Origin: JBARRS01 sp049644345
GTDB lineage: Bacteria; Actinomycetota; Thermoleophilia; Gaiellales; Gaiellaceae
Direction of reading: 5' to 3'
Assembly (NCBI GenBank): GCA_049644345.1
Contig: JBARRS010000005.1
Coordinates: forward strand, 1 to 15,871
Length of the DNA stretch: 15,871 nucleotides
Part shown: in pieces, positions 1 through 6,042 of the stretch
Numbering within the stretch: position 1 is the stretch's first letter
Layout: the number at the start of each line of letters is the position of its first letter
Translations under genes and position numbers: made by a program
Notes under the pieces: model-generated
What the model was told of the DNA's origin: nothing
Seen by the model: only the letters and a program-made list of their open reading frames with translations
Database searches by the model: none

Positions 1-483
1 GTAGCGCCCGGTCGGTGTAGGCGTGGCGGACGAGCCCACGGCAATCGAGGTCGAGATCAGCCGTCGGTGGCCGTGGAAGAGCTGGAGCCGCCGTGAGGAG
101 ATGTCGATCACCATCCTCGTCCGGACATGGAAGATCCGGAGATCCCTCGCCCGGACGAAGCCGGTGATCCCGTTCGGGCGGATCGGCAGCTGGACGTGGT
201 ACCAGGCAGCGCGGCAGCCGCGCCCCGAAACCCACCCCAACACGCCGAAGACCGTCGGCACGTCGTTCAGGTTTACGCGGCCGAAACTGGTGATCCGGCG
301 TCGGCCCGGCTGCCGGTACGCTCGAGTCGGCCGGCGCACGACGGCCGCGTAGGCGACGTTGGGCCCGCCGAGCCGATGCGGCGACCCGGAGGCGCACCCG
401 GTCGCCGGTGTATGCCGCGCGGCGCTCGCAGCCGTGACGGCCACGGCCGCGCAGCAGACGAAGGCGCCGGCCCCTCTGACCAT
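1..483 (-). CDS. L,D-transpeptidase (YkuD family), partial: N-terminal 161 codons
   Basis: Seen: an open frame runs leftward from an ATG at 483 to the window edge with no stop, so the C-terminus is missing. Residues 1-22 form a weak signal peptide (MVRGAGAFVCCAAVAVTAAS). A middle section containing FGRVNLNDVPTVFGVL, AWYHVQLPIRPNGITGFV and RARDLRIF looks like the SH3-like domain of actinobacterial L,D-transpeptidases. It leads into MVIDISSRRLQLFHGHRRLI and AVGSSATPTPTGRY, the opening of a YkuD catalytic domain. Known: the family makes 3-3 peptidoglycan cross-links or anchors proteins outside the membrane, using a Cys in an HxnGS(H/N)GC motif. Here that motif would lie beyond the edge, so catalytic competence cannot be judged. 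An in-frame TTG two codons upstream (TTG-CGC-ATG) is an alternative start. The gene diverges from the small protein at 545 across 61 nt. Family assignment is fairly sure. Confidence 0.82.
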   Translation of the reverse strand, partial: MVRGAGAFVCCAAVAVTAASAARHTPATGCASGSPHRLGGPNVAYAAVVRRPTRAYRQPGRRRITSFGRVNLNDVPTVFGVLGWVSGRGCRAAWYHVQLPIRPNGITGFVRARDLRIFHVRTRMVIDISSRRLQLFHGHRRLISTSIAVGSSATPTPTGRY

Positions 484-544
484 GCGCAAGATTGTCTCAA
501 CTTCTTCACCCTTTTTTGCGTCGTAGTTTCCGAGGGGCTGAGTA
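484..544. promoter_or_regulatory. Divergent intergenic region between L,D-transpeptidase and the CxxC small protein
   Basis: This 61-nt gap must hold the promoters or leaders of both divergent genes. It is unusually pyrimidine-rich and AT-rich for the window (CAACTTCTTCACCCTTTTTT at 498-517). CGCAA near 486-490 can pair with TTGCG near 516-520, with the T-run inside. GAGGGG about 8 nt before the ATG at 545 is a usable ribosome binding site. No convincing -35/-10 pair was found on either strand, so the promoter call is positional. Confidence 0.35.
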
Positions 545-568
545 ATGTCAGGAGAGATGAAGAAGTTG
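498..568. repeat. 11-bp perfect inverted repeat flanking the start of the small CxxC gene
   Basis: CAACTTCTTCA at 498-508 is the exact reverse complement of TGAAGAAGTTG at 558-568. The arms are 49 nt apart. The ribosome binding site and ATG (545) lie in the loop, and the right arm covers codons 5-8. It could be an operator pair, an RNA stem at the translation start, or chance. Confidence 0.4.
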
Positions 569-721
569 TCCTTGTGGCCTGGACACAGCCCGAAGCACGC
601 GCTCGTGACGACGTACGTCGTCCGCCAGCGCGAGGGCGTCCCATACGAGATCGCGCGCGTCGTCTGCGCAGACTGCGGTCAAGTGATCGAGGAACGCCCG
701 CTCCGCCGCGCCGTCGCCTAG
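545..721 (+). CDS. Small CxxC protein of unknown function (58 aa)
   Basis: I do not recognise a named family. The frame begins MSGEMKKLSLWPGHSPKH, continues through ALVTTYVVRQREGVPYEIAR and ends with VVCADCGQVIEERPLRRAVA before a TAG. It looks like a real protein: it has a CADCG knuckle typical of half a zinc ribbon, a balanced amino-acid mix, alternating hydrophobic strands, and none of the Arg/Pro/Ser bias of antisense frames here. Start choice: the ATG at 545 has GAGGGG about 8 nt upstream. The ATG at 557 (MKKLSL) has AGGAG only 2 nt away, which is too close, although homologues might start there. With one CxxC it would need a partner or a dimer to bind zinc tetrahedrally. It stands alone between a divergent L,D-transpeptidase and a convergent Sir2 gene. 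An opposite-strand frame at 548-793 is rejected as its shadow. Confidence 0.6.
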   Translation: MSGEMKKLSLWPGHSPKHALVTTYVVRQREGVPYEIARVVCADCGQVIEERPLRRAVA

Positions 722-786
722 GAGGGCTTGGCGGAGCGTCCTCGTCGTCGGGGTTCGATGCTCGCTCCGAGGCAAGGACGCAGGGA

Positions 787-812
787 GCGTCAATAGCCAA
801 AGCTATTGGCGC
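787..812. terminator. Hairpin between convergent genes, possible bidirectional terminator
   Basis: GCGTCAATAGC (787-797), loop CAAA and GCTATTGGCGC (802-812) form an 11-bp stem with one G-U pair. It lies in the 173-nt gap between the end of the small CxxC gene (721) and the end of the leftward Sir2 gene (895), where a shared terminator is expected. There is no T-run on either side, so it is not a canonical intrinsic terminator. The middle of the stem is AT-rich, unlike its surroundings. Confidence 0.45.
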
Positions 813-894
813 GACTGCGTAACCCGGGCGGAGCCGGTGGCGAGCAGCGCGGCGCGACGGCACAGCGCTACGTTTCGCCAAGCCTTCCTACTAG

Positions 895-1629
895 CTAGAG
901 CTCCTCGACGACCGCGGCGAGCGCCTCGCCCGCGCTCGCGTCGATCTTCAGCGTTGCCCGCCCGTCGTACGGGGTCGGCCCCCTCGTCACGATCGCCAGC
1001 TCGCCGCCCGCCCGTAGCGTCTGCTCCGGCAGGTCTGCAACCGGGTGCACCTCGAGGGCCGAGCCCACGACGAGCATCAGCCGCGCCGCACGCGCGAGCT
1101 CGAACGCGCGGTCGATCGCTTCCTCCGGAAGCATCTCACCGAAGAAGACCACGTCGGGCTTGAGGACGCCGCCGCACGTCGGGCACGCCGGCGCCTCGAA
1201 GTCGCGTAGGAGCTCGAGTACCTCCGCGAGCCTGTAGCTTTGCCCGCAGTCCGGGCAGTGCGACGTCCGGATCGAGCCGTGCACCTCGATCACCTCCCGG
1301 CTGCCGGCGCGCTCGTGCAACAGGTCGATGTTCTGCGTGATCACGGCCGAGACCAAGCCCTGCCGCTCGAGCTCGGCCAGGGCGAGGTGCCCGGGGTTCG
1401 GCTTCGCTTCGGTCAGCATCGAGAAGCGCGGCGCGTAGAAGCGCCAGACCTTGCGCGGGTCGCGGCGAAAGGCCTCGATCGAGCCGTACTCGAGCGGATC
1501 GAACTGCTTCCACAGGCCGGTCGGCGAGCGGAAGTCGGGAATGCCGCTCTCGGTCGACACGCCGGCGCCGGTGAGGACGACACACGGCCGGCGCTCGCGG
1601 AGCAGGCGCGCGAGGTCGGCGACAGCCAC
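895..1629 (-). CDS. NAD-dependent protein deacylase, Sir2 family (244 aa)
   Basis: Predicted to remove acetyl (or other acyl) groups from protein lysines using NAD+, giving nicotinamide and O-acyl-ADP-ribose, in the cytoplasm. Seen, numbered from the GTG at 1629: the NAD site GAGVSTESGIPDFRS (21-35), TQNID (98-102), catalytic His118 in VHGS, four zinc Cys (125, 128, 149, 152), VFFGE (161-165) and the late NAD contact VVGSALEVHP (187-196). Flow and motifs resemble the Thermotoga class-U sirtuin. A Tyr65-x-x-Arg68 pair recalls the class III desuccinylase signature of CobB, but the alignment there is uncertain. Start: the frame extends to an ATG at 1683, but that would overlap the divergent thioesterase; GTG 1629 leaves the usual 18 or so residues before the glycine-rich loop. 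No good ribosome binding site is visible. Substrate unknown. Confidence 0.9.
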   Translation of the reverse strand: MAVADLARLLRERRPCVVLTGAGVSTESGIPDFRSPTGLWKQFDPLEYGSIEAFRRDPRKVWRFYAPRFSMLTEAKPNPGHLALAELERQGLVSAVITQNIDLLHERAGSREVIEVHGSIRTSHCPDCGQSYRLAEVLELLRDFEAPACPTCGGVLKPDVVFFGEMLPEEAIDRAFELARAARLMLVVGSALEVHPVADLPEQTLRAGGELAIVTRGPTPYDGRATLKIDASAGEALAAVVEEL

Positions 1630-1654
1630 GAATGCGATCGTAGAGAGTTCGGCC

Positions 1655-2074
1655 GTGGACTTCCGCTTCTCGACCGAGGTCACAGTGCGCTTCGCCGAGA
1701 CCGACGCTCAAGGTGTGGCGCACCACGCCGCCTTCCTGAACTGGTTCGAGGTCGCGCGGATCGAGTACCTGCGCCGCTTTCGGGGCGGGTACCCGAGCCT
1801 GCGCGAGGAGGGGATCGAGGCGCTCACCCTGGAGGCGCACGTCCGCTACCTCGCCCCCGCGCGTTTCGACGACCGGCTCGTGCTCCAGACGCGGTGCGGC
1901 GAGCTCCGAGGAGCGCGCTTCCGGTTCGAGTATGCGGTGCAGCGGGCCGAGGAGAAGATCGCCGACGGCTGGACCGCCCACGCGTGCGTCGACGCGAAGA
2001 CGCTGCGGCCCCTCCGCGTGCCGGCGTGGCTCGCCGACGCCGTAGCCGCCGCCGAGGCGGTTGAGAGCCGTTAA
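1655..2074 (+). CDS. 4HBT-type acyl-CoA thioesterase, YbgC/FadM-like (139 aa)
   Basis: A hot-dog-fold thioesterase that should hydrolyse an acyl-CoA (or acyl-ACP) thioester in the cytoplasm. Seen: after the GTG at 1655, the motif RFAETDAQGVAHHAAFLNWF (12-31) is the 4HBT active-site segment, with Asp17 in the catalytic position and the following helix FEVARIEYLRRF. Later comes the core strand region around LEAHVRYLAPARFDDRL. Length (139 aa) is normal for YbgC-like proteins. GAGAG 7 nt before the GTG is an acceptable ribosome binding site, and an upstream extension to 1451 is only the antisense of Sir2. The gene is divergent from Sir2 with 25 nt between starts. Its TAA overlaps the stop codon of the convergent DMT permease in the sequence TTAA. 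Substrate chain length cannot be read from sequence. Confidence 0.88.
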   Translation: MDFRFSTEVTVRFAETDAQGVAHHAAFLNWFEVARIEYLRRFRGGYPSLREEGIEALTLEAHVRYLAPARFDDRLVLQTRCGELRGARFRFEYAVQRAEEKIADGWTAHACVDAKTLRPLRVPAWLADAVAAAEAVESR

Positions 2075-2934
2075 GCCTGAGCGAAGCGCTCGTTAGGGTC
2101 CGAGATGCGGTCGAGGCGCGCCTGCCGCTCCGGCGCAGCGAGCAATGCCGCCCCGGCGACGGTCAGTCCGAACGCGAGCACCCGCAGCACGCTCGCCGCC
2201 CCGCCCGGAAGCGTCTCGGCGAAGACGAAGGCTCCGGCCGCGATCGGGAGGGCGTTCGTGAACAGGGTGGCGACGCCCGCCGTCGCGAGCGCGCCGCCCC
2301 GCTGGAACCCGAGCTGGAGAGCCACGAACGCGAGTCCGTGGCAGGCGAGCAGCACAGGAACGAACAAGAGGCGACCGCCGCCGGGCACCGCGGCCTTCGT
2401 CGCCACGTCTCCGGCGGCGTAGAGGAGTCCTGCTGCGATTCCGAGCGCCGCGCCCGGGGCGAGCAGGCGTCGCAGGCCACCGGTGACGAGCGCGGCCGTG
2501 AGCGCCGAGGCGCCGACCCAGACCGCGATCCAGAGGACCGTTCCGTGAGTTCCTGTCGGGGTACCGCCGCCGAGCGAGGCGCCGAGCAACGCGAGCCCCA
2601 CCACCGAGGCGACGACGCCGATGAGCTCGCGGCGGGCGAGCGGGGTCGCCGTCACCCGGCGGACGAGCAAGGCGAGCAGCCCGATGCCCCCTGCCGAGGT
2701 GGCCTGAACCAGCGAGAGCGGCGCGAGCCGAAGCGCTGCCACGTAGAGGACCCAGCCGCCGATCCCCATCGTGAACCCGCCGAGCCACCGCCAGTCGGCG
2801 AAGAGCATGGCCAGCGAGCGAAACGGCCTGCGCAGGGTCAGCGGCGGCAGCGCCGCGGCTGCCCCGTGCTGGACGAAATAGCCCCAGTTCAGTGCTGCGG
2901 CCGACGCGAGCGCCAGTGCGAGGCCGGCTTCCAA
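2071..2934 (-). CDS. DMT-superfamily (EamA/NIPA-like) membrane transporter (287 aa)
   Basis: A polytopic inner-membrane protein with roughly ten hydrophobic helices along its length, for example LGGFTMGIGGWVLYVAALRL, LIGVVASVVGLALLGASLGG and TAGVATLFTNALPIAAGAFV. Length and the two-half pattern fit drug/metabolite transporters; the N-terminal NWGYFVQHGAAAALPPLTLR is more like the NIPA-type branch than classic EamA repeats. Start is a TTG at 2934, three nt after the UAG of the upstream lipid synthase and in the same frame (TAG-GCG-TTG); no other in-frame start exists between them. It is the last gene of the esterase-synthase-permease operon. Some DMT proteins (ArnE/ArnF) flip modified lipids, so a role in moving the aminoacyl lipid is possible, but this is inference from position. 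Export of an amine or amino acid, or metal transport, are alternatives. Confidence 0.82.
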   Translation of the reverse strand: MEAGLALALASAAALNWGYFVQHGAAAALPPLTLRRPFRSLAMLFADWRWLGGFTMGIGGWVLYVAALRLAPLSLVQATSAGGIGLLALLVRRVTATPLARRELIGVVASVVGLALLGASLGGGTPTGTHGTVLWIAVWVGASALTAALVTGGLRRLLAPGAALGIAAGLLYAAGDVATKAAVPGGGRLLFVPVLLACHGLAFVALQLGFQRGGALATAGVATLFTNALPIAAGAFVFAETLPGGAASVLRVLAFGLTVAGAALLAAPERQARLDRISDPNERFAQA

Positions 2935-2937
2935 CGC

Positions 2938-5022
2938 CTACCGCCGCGCCCGGCCGGCGAAGGGGAGGTATGCCTCTGCTGCCAGCGCCGCGACGCCCAC
3001 GCGCGGCAGATCGAGCCGCCGCTCGTAGACGACGAACCGGGGCTCCCATGTCGGGAAGAACTTCCGATTGAAGGCGAGCAGGTTGTCGAGCTGGAAGCGT
3101 CCCTTCAGGCTGAGGAGCGCCCGCCGCTCGAATCGCTGGAGAGCCGACAGCTTCGCCTCGGGCGCCAGCAGCGCCGCGAACGGCGCGAAGTTGAGCGAGA
3201 CCCGCTCGAAGCCGTGATCGTGCGCCCACGCCACCGCCTCGCACACGAGCCACTCGGTGAAGCCGTTCGGCGTGTCGCCGAGACGCGGCATCGAAGAGAG
3301 CGAGAGGGCCGAGGCGGCATGGCAGACGGCGAAGTGGAGAAAGCCGGCCGCGTGTCCATCCGGCCCGAAGCCGACGACGAACACGGCGTCCTCGTCGCCG
3401 AGCGAGAAAAGCGCGTCGAGCGCCATCACGAAGCCGCGCGCGGGCGCGGCGCCCCGCCATGCTCGGGCCACGTTCTCGAGCTCCCGGCGGAGGTCGTGAC
3501 CGATCTCCCCCGGCCGCAGGACCTGAGCGCGGAAGCCTGCCCGCTCGAGGCGGTGGACCGACTGGCGCACCTTGCGAATGGGCCGCCCCTCGAGCGAGAA
3601 CCGCGCGGTCTCGACGACAGCCTCGTCTCCGTGGTAGAGCGCGTTCAGCCCGTGGGCCCTGTAGAGCGCAAGGCAGCGTTCCGAGGCCCCCAGGACCGCG
3701 ACCCGCCAGTCCCGCTCGTGGGCGAACCTGATGAACCCGGAGACGAGCTCGTCGAACGTGGCCGGGGGGCCGATCGGGTCGCCCGACACGATCGCCACCC
3801 CGCCTACGACCTTGTAGGCAACGAACGCGCGAGCATCGTGCGTGAAGAAGTAGGACTTGTCGCCGCGAAGCACGAACGGCGCAAGCGTGTCGACGCCCCA
3901 GACGCTGACGAGGTCGCGCGCGAGCTGCCGCTCGCGCGCCCCCTGACGCAGGCGGTAGCGCCACGGCGCGAGCCAGCCGACCAGCAGCCAGGCGGCGGCG
4001 GCAAGCCCGGCGAGAAAGACCGAGAACGGGAACCAGGTCGCGAAGTCCGCGCCGAGGTGGCCCGAGCCATGCAGGCGAAGGCCGAGGAGAGCAGCCGTCG
4101 TTTCCCGGGCCGCGAACGAGATCGAGTAAGGCTCGTCGACCATCACGCGGTTGACCCACAGCGCCGCGGCCGCGTATGCGTAGATTCCGGCGAGCAGCAC
4201 CGCGCCTCGCAGCAGCATTCTGGGCCTCGCCTCGGGATCGCCCCGGAGGTTGAAGTCGGTTCGGCGGGCGAGCAGGGCGATCGCGACGAGCCCGGTCGCG
4301 ATCGCGCCGTAGTTGAAGCTGTGGAGCAAATGAAGAGCGGTCAGTCCCGCGAGCAGCCCCATGGACAGCTGCCAGGCGCGATGTTTGCGCCGGGACAGCC
4401 CCCGCGCGGTGAAGAGCAGGGCGAGCCCGACCGGCGCGACGAGCGAGCTCGTCAGCGGGTAGACCCGCAGGGGCGCAAGCTGCGAGATCAGAGCACGCGG
4501 CCTCTCTGGCAGCATCGCGTCGAGCACGCCTAGGGCTCCCGTCGCGGCGACGAACCAGGCGAGGACGACGGGCGCCCGCCTTCGCTCGGTCGCGGCCCGG
4601 CCGCCGATCGCCCCGGCGAGCCCGGCGAGCACGGCGGGGATGTAGACAGCCCGCACCGTGGCCGCCGTAGCGAAAGCCTCATGCGCCGGCACCTGCCTGA
4701 CGACCACGATCGCCGTCCCGGTCGCGACATACCCCCACCCCCCGACACCGAGCGCGAGCAAGAGTGCAGCGGTCAGCCGCTCCGCCCTTGCCGCCCAAGC
4801 GAGCAGCGCAAGCAGTGCGGCCGCCGAGACCCAGACTGCGAGGAACGCAAGCAGCGGCAATCCCGCCCGCCGGGAAAGCTCGTCGAGCGGCAATGCCTCC
4901 CGGACCCTCGGGCCCGGCCATCCCTCGAGTGCAGGCCTGGCCAGGTAGAGCCAGCCCGTCGCTGCGACGACGACGGCCGCAGCTGCGACGCTGCTGAGCG
5001 CAGTGCGGACGGCCCTAGCCAC
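2938..5022 (-). CDS. Aminoacyl-phosphatidylglycerol synthase, MprF/LysX-type with DUF2156 domain (694 aa)
   Basis: Transfers an amino acid from aminoacyl-tRNA to a membrane lipid, classically lysine or alanine to phosphatidylglycerol, lowering negative surface charge and giving resistance to cationic peptides. Seen: about nine to ten transmembrane helices in residues 1-350, then a cytosolic catalytic region from about residue 360. This has VDTLAPFVLRGDKSYFF, the VSGDPIGPPATFDELV signature near 410, FSLEGRPIRKVRQSVHRLER and, at the end, RVSLNFAPF and NRKFFPTWEPRFVVYERR. These are hallmark motifs of the dual-GNAT fold of MprF. It has fewer helices than the 14-helix MprF flippase-synthase and no fused lysyl-tRNA synthetase as in mycobacterial LysX. 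GTG 5022 overlaps the upstream esterase stop (GTGGCTAG), implying translational coupling; residues read further upstream are the antisense-like esterase end. The amino acid used is not predictable. Confidence 0.9.
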   Translation of the reverse strand: MARAVRTALSSVAAAAVVVAATGWLYLARPALEGWPGPRVREALPLDELSRRAGLPLLAFLAVWVSAAALLALLAWAARAERLTAALLLALGVGGWGYVATGTAIVVVRQVPAHEAFATAATVRAVYIPAVLAGLAGAIGGRAATERRRAPVVLAWFVAATGALGVLDAMLPERPRALISQLAPLRVYPLTSSLVAPVGLALLFTARGLSRRKHRAWQLSMGLLAGLTALHLLHSFNYGAIATGLVAIALLARRTDFNLRGDPEARPRMLLRGAVLLAGIYAYAAAALWVNRVMVDEPYSISFAARETTAALLGLRLHGSGHLGADFATWFPFSVFLAGLAAAAWLLVGWLAPWRYRLRQGARERQLARDLVSVWGVDTLAPFVLRGDKSYFFTHDARAFVAYKVVGGVAIVSGDPIGPPATFDELVSGFIRFAHERDWRVAVLGASERCLALYRAHGLNALYHGDEAVVETARFSLEGRPIRKVRQSVHRLERAGFRAQVLRPGEIGHDLRRELENVARAWRGAAPARGFVMALDALFSLGDEDAVFVVGFGPDGHAAGFLHFAVCHAASALSLSSMPRLGDTPNGFTEWLVCEAVAWAHDHGFERVSLNFAPFAALLAPEAKLSALQRFERRALLSLKGRFQLDNLLAFNRKFFPTWEPRFVVYERRLDLPRVGVAALAAEAYLPFAGRARR

Positions 5023-5959
5023 GGCCCAGGTGGTAGGAGGCCTCGCGCATCGCGAGCGACGCCTTCGCCCGCCAGAGCGCCCAGTTGTGACCGCCGGAGA
5101 GCAGCAGGAAGCGGTGAGGGATCCGGTAGCGCGTGAGCTCGGCCGCGAACGCAGTGTTCTGGGTGAGCAGGCGCCGGTCGTCGCGGCCGGCGTAGAACCA
5201 GAAGTAGGTCCGCGCGCGCCGCAGCGACGGAGCCGCCTTCGCAAGCTGGTCGAGCGGGCTGTTCGCGGTGAGCAGGCTCTGACGGTCGCCGAAGATCGCC
5301 TTCAGGTCGTCCGCGCGCTGGTACCCGGACCAGCTCTCCACGACGCGGAACTCGCCCGGATGATGCAAGGCGATGTTCAGCGCTCCGTAGCCGCCCTCCG
5401 AAAGGCCGGCGATCGCCCTCCCCCGGCCTGCGCGAATCGTCCGGTACCGGCCGTCGATCGCGCGCACGAGGTCGCGGGAGACGAAGGTCGCCCAGGCTTC
5501 ATGCGGGCGGATCCCGTTCGCCCACTCCTTGTCTGTGAACGTCCCGGTGGAGCCGAACGGCATCACGAGAATCATCGGGCGGATCAGTCCTCGGACCGAG
5601 AGCCTGTCGTCGAGCACCCCGGCCCGGATCGTCAGCACGAATGCATCCGGGCGGCCGGGGAAGCCGTGAAGCAGGTACAAGGTCGGGTAGCGCTGCTGGG
5701 GGTGTTTGACGTACCCGGGCGGGAGGTAGACGTAGGCGCCCTGACGCCGACCCCCGAGGGCGGGACTACGGATGAAGATGTGCTGGAGCGCTCCCGGTCT
5801 CTGCTTCGGCGGTGAGAAGCCGCGGTAGAGCCAGTAGTTGAGCGCGTAGCGATAGACGCCGATCCCGCCCACGACGAGGAACGCCGCGATCAGGATCCCG
5901 ACCAGGAGGAGAGCGCCCGTTCGCGCGCCTCGCCGGGCTGGAAACGCCTGCGTCGTCAT
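5015..5959 (-). CDS. Membrane-anchored esterase, esterase D/antigen 85-like alpha/beta hydrolase (314 aa)
   Basis: Seen: an N-terminal anchor helix (about 14-37, GALLLVGILIAAFLVVGGIG), then an alpha/beta hydrolase of the putative-esterase type (PF00756-like) that should face outside. It has YPTLYLLHGFPGRPDAF around the oxyanion region, nucleophile Ser187 in AGLSEGGYGALN, acid Asp260 or Asp261 in YAGRDDRR and His291 in SGGHNW. Full length, triad complete. It is the first gene of a coupled operon with an aminoacyl-lipid synthase, whose GTG overlaps this gene's stop. Known from other Gram-positive bacteria: aminoacyl-PG synthases can be paired with hydrolases that strip the amino acid again. By that precedent this enzyme is a candidate aminoacyl-lipid hydrolase. 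Alternative: an acyl transferase or wall-ester hydrolase. ATG 5959 precedes the anchor directly, with AGGTG 3 nt upstream. Confidence 0.87.
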   Translation of the reverse strand: MTTQAFPARRGARTGALLLVGILIAAFLVVGGIGVYRYALNYWLYRGFSPPKQRPGALQHIFIRSPALGGRRQGAYVYLPPGYVKHPQQRYPTLYLLHGFPGRPDAFVLTIRAGVLDDRLSVRGLIRPMILVMPFGSTGTFTDKEWANGIRPHEAWATFVSRDLVRAIDGRYRTIRAGRGRAIAGLSEGGYGALNIALHHPGEFRVVESWSGYQRADDLKAIFGDRQSLLTANSPLDQLAKAAPSLRRARTYFWFYAGRDDRRLLTQNTAFAAELTRYRIPHRFLLLSGGHNWALWRAKASLAMREASYHLGRG

Positions 5960-5972
5960 CGCACCTGGATGC

Positions 5973-6015
5973 GTTATACGGCGCGGCCGTTAAGCGCACG
6001 TTGCGCAGCGTTAAG
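5973..6015 (-). promoter_or_regulatory. Candidate promoter/operator upstream of the esterase-lipid synthase operon
   Basis: On the minus strand, TATAAC (5973-5978) is a good -10 hexamer 13 nt before the esterase ATG, which would give a very short leader. No clear -35 is present. Upstream lie two copies of CTTAACG (plus-strand CGTTAAG at 5988-5994 and 6009-6015), 21 bp apart, that is two helical turns, as in response-regulator sites. Between them GCGCA-ACG-TGCGC forms a small inverted repeat. Confidence 0.35.
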
Positions 6016-6030
6016 AGGTCGCGTAGCAGG

Positions 6031-6042
6031 CGTTACGTAACG
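6031..6042. repeat. 12-bp perfect palindrome CGTTACGTAACG at the end of the enolase-family gene
   Basis: CGTTACGTAACG is self-complementary over all 12 bases and contains the TAA stop of the leftward enolase-superfamily gene. It lies near the CGTTAAG repeats upstream of the next operon and shares the CGTTA core with them. It may be part of the same regulatory site or may be chance. Confidence 0.3.

Noticed and set aside
548..793. 81-codon leftward frame opposite the small CxxC gene
   Set aside because: I considered it as the real gene here. It has less protein-like local structure, no ribosome binding site and no motif, and the opposite frame carries a CxxC knuckle and a better start.
895..1629. 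Sir2 protein as a class III desuccinylase
   Set aside because: A Tyr-x-x-Arg pair is present at 65-68, but the spacing to the following KPN motif differs from CobB and the rest resembles class U; not enough to claim desuccinylation.
2093..4159. 688-codon leftward open frame across the permease and lipid synthase
   Set aside because: It is frame-shifted against two well-supported genes and its product is Arg/Pro/Gly/Ala noise with no motif. High GC suppresses stops in such frames.
2338..4533. 731-codon rightward open frame opposite the permease and lipid synthase
   Set aside because: Composition is dominated by Arg, Glu, Gln and Pro, typical of the antisense of membrane-protein codons. The opposite strand has clear family motifs.
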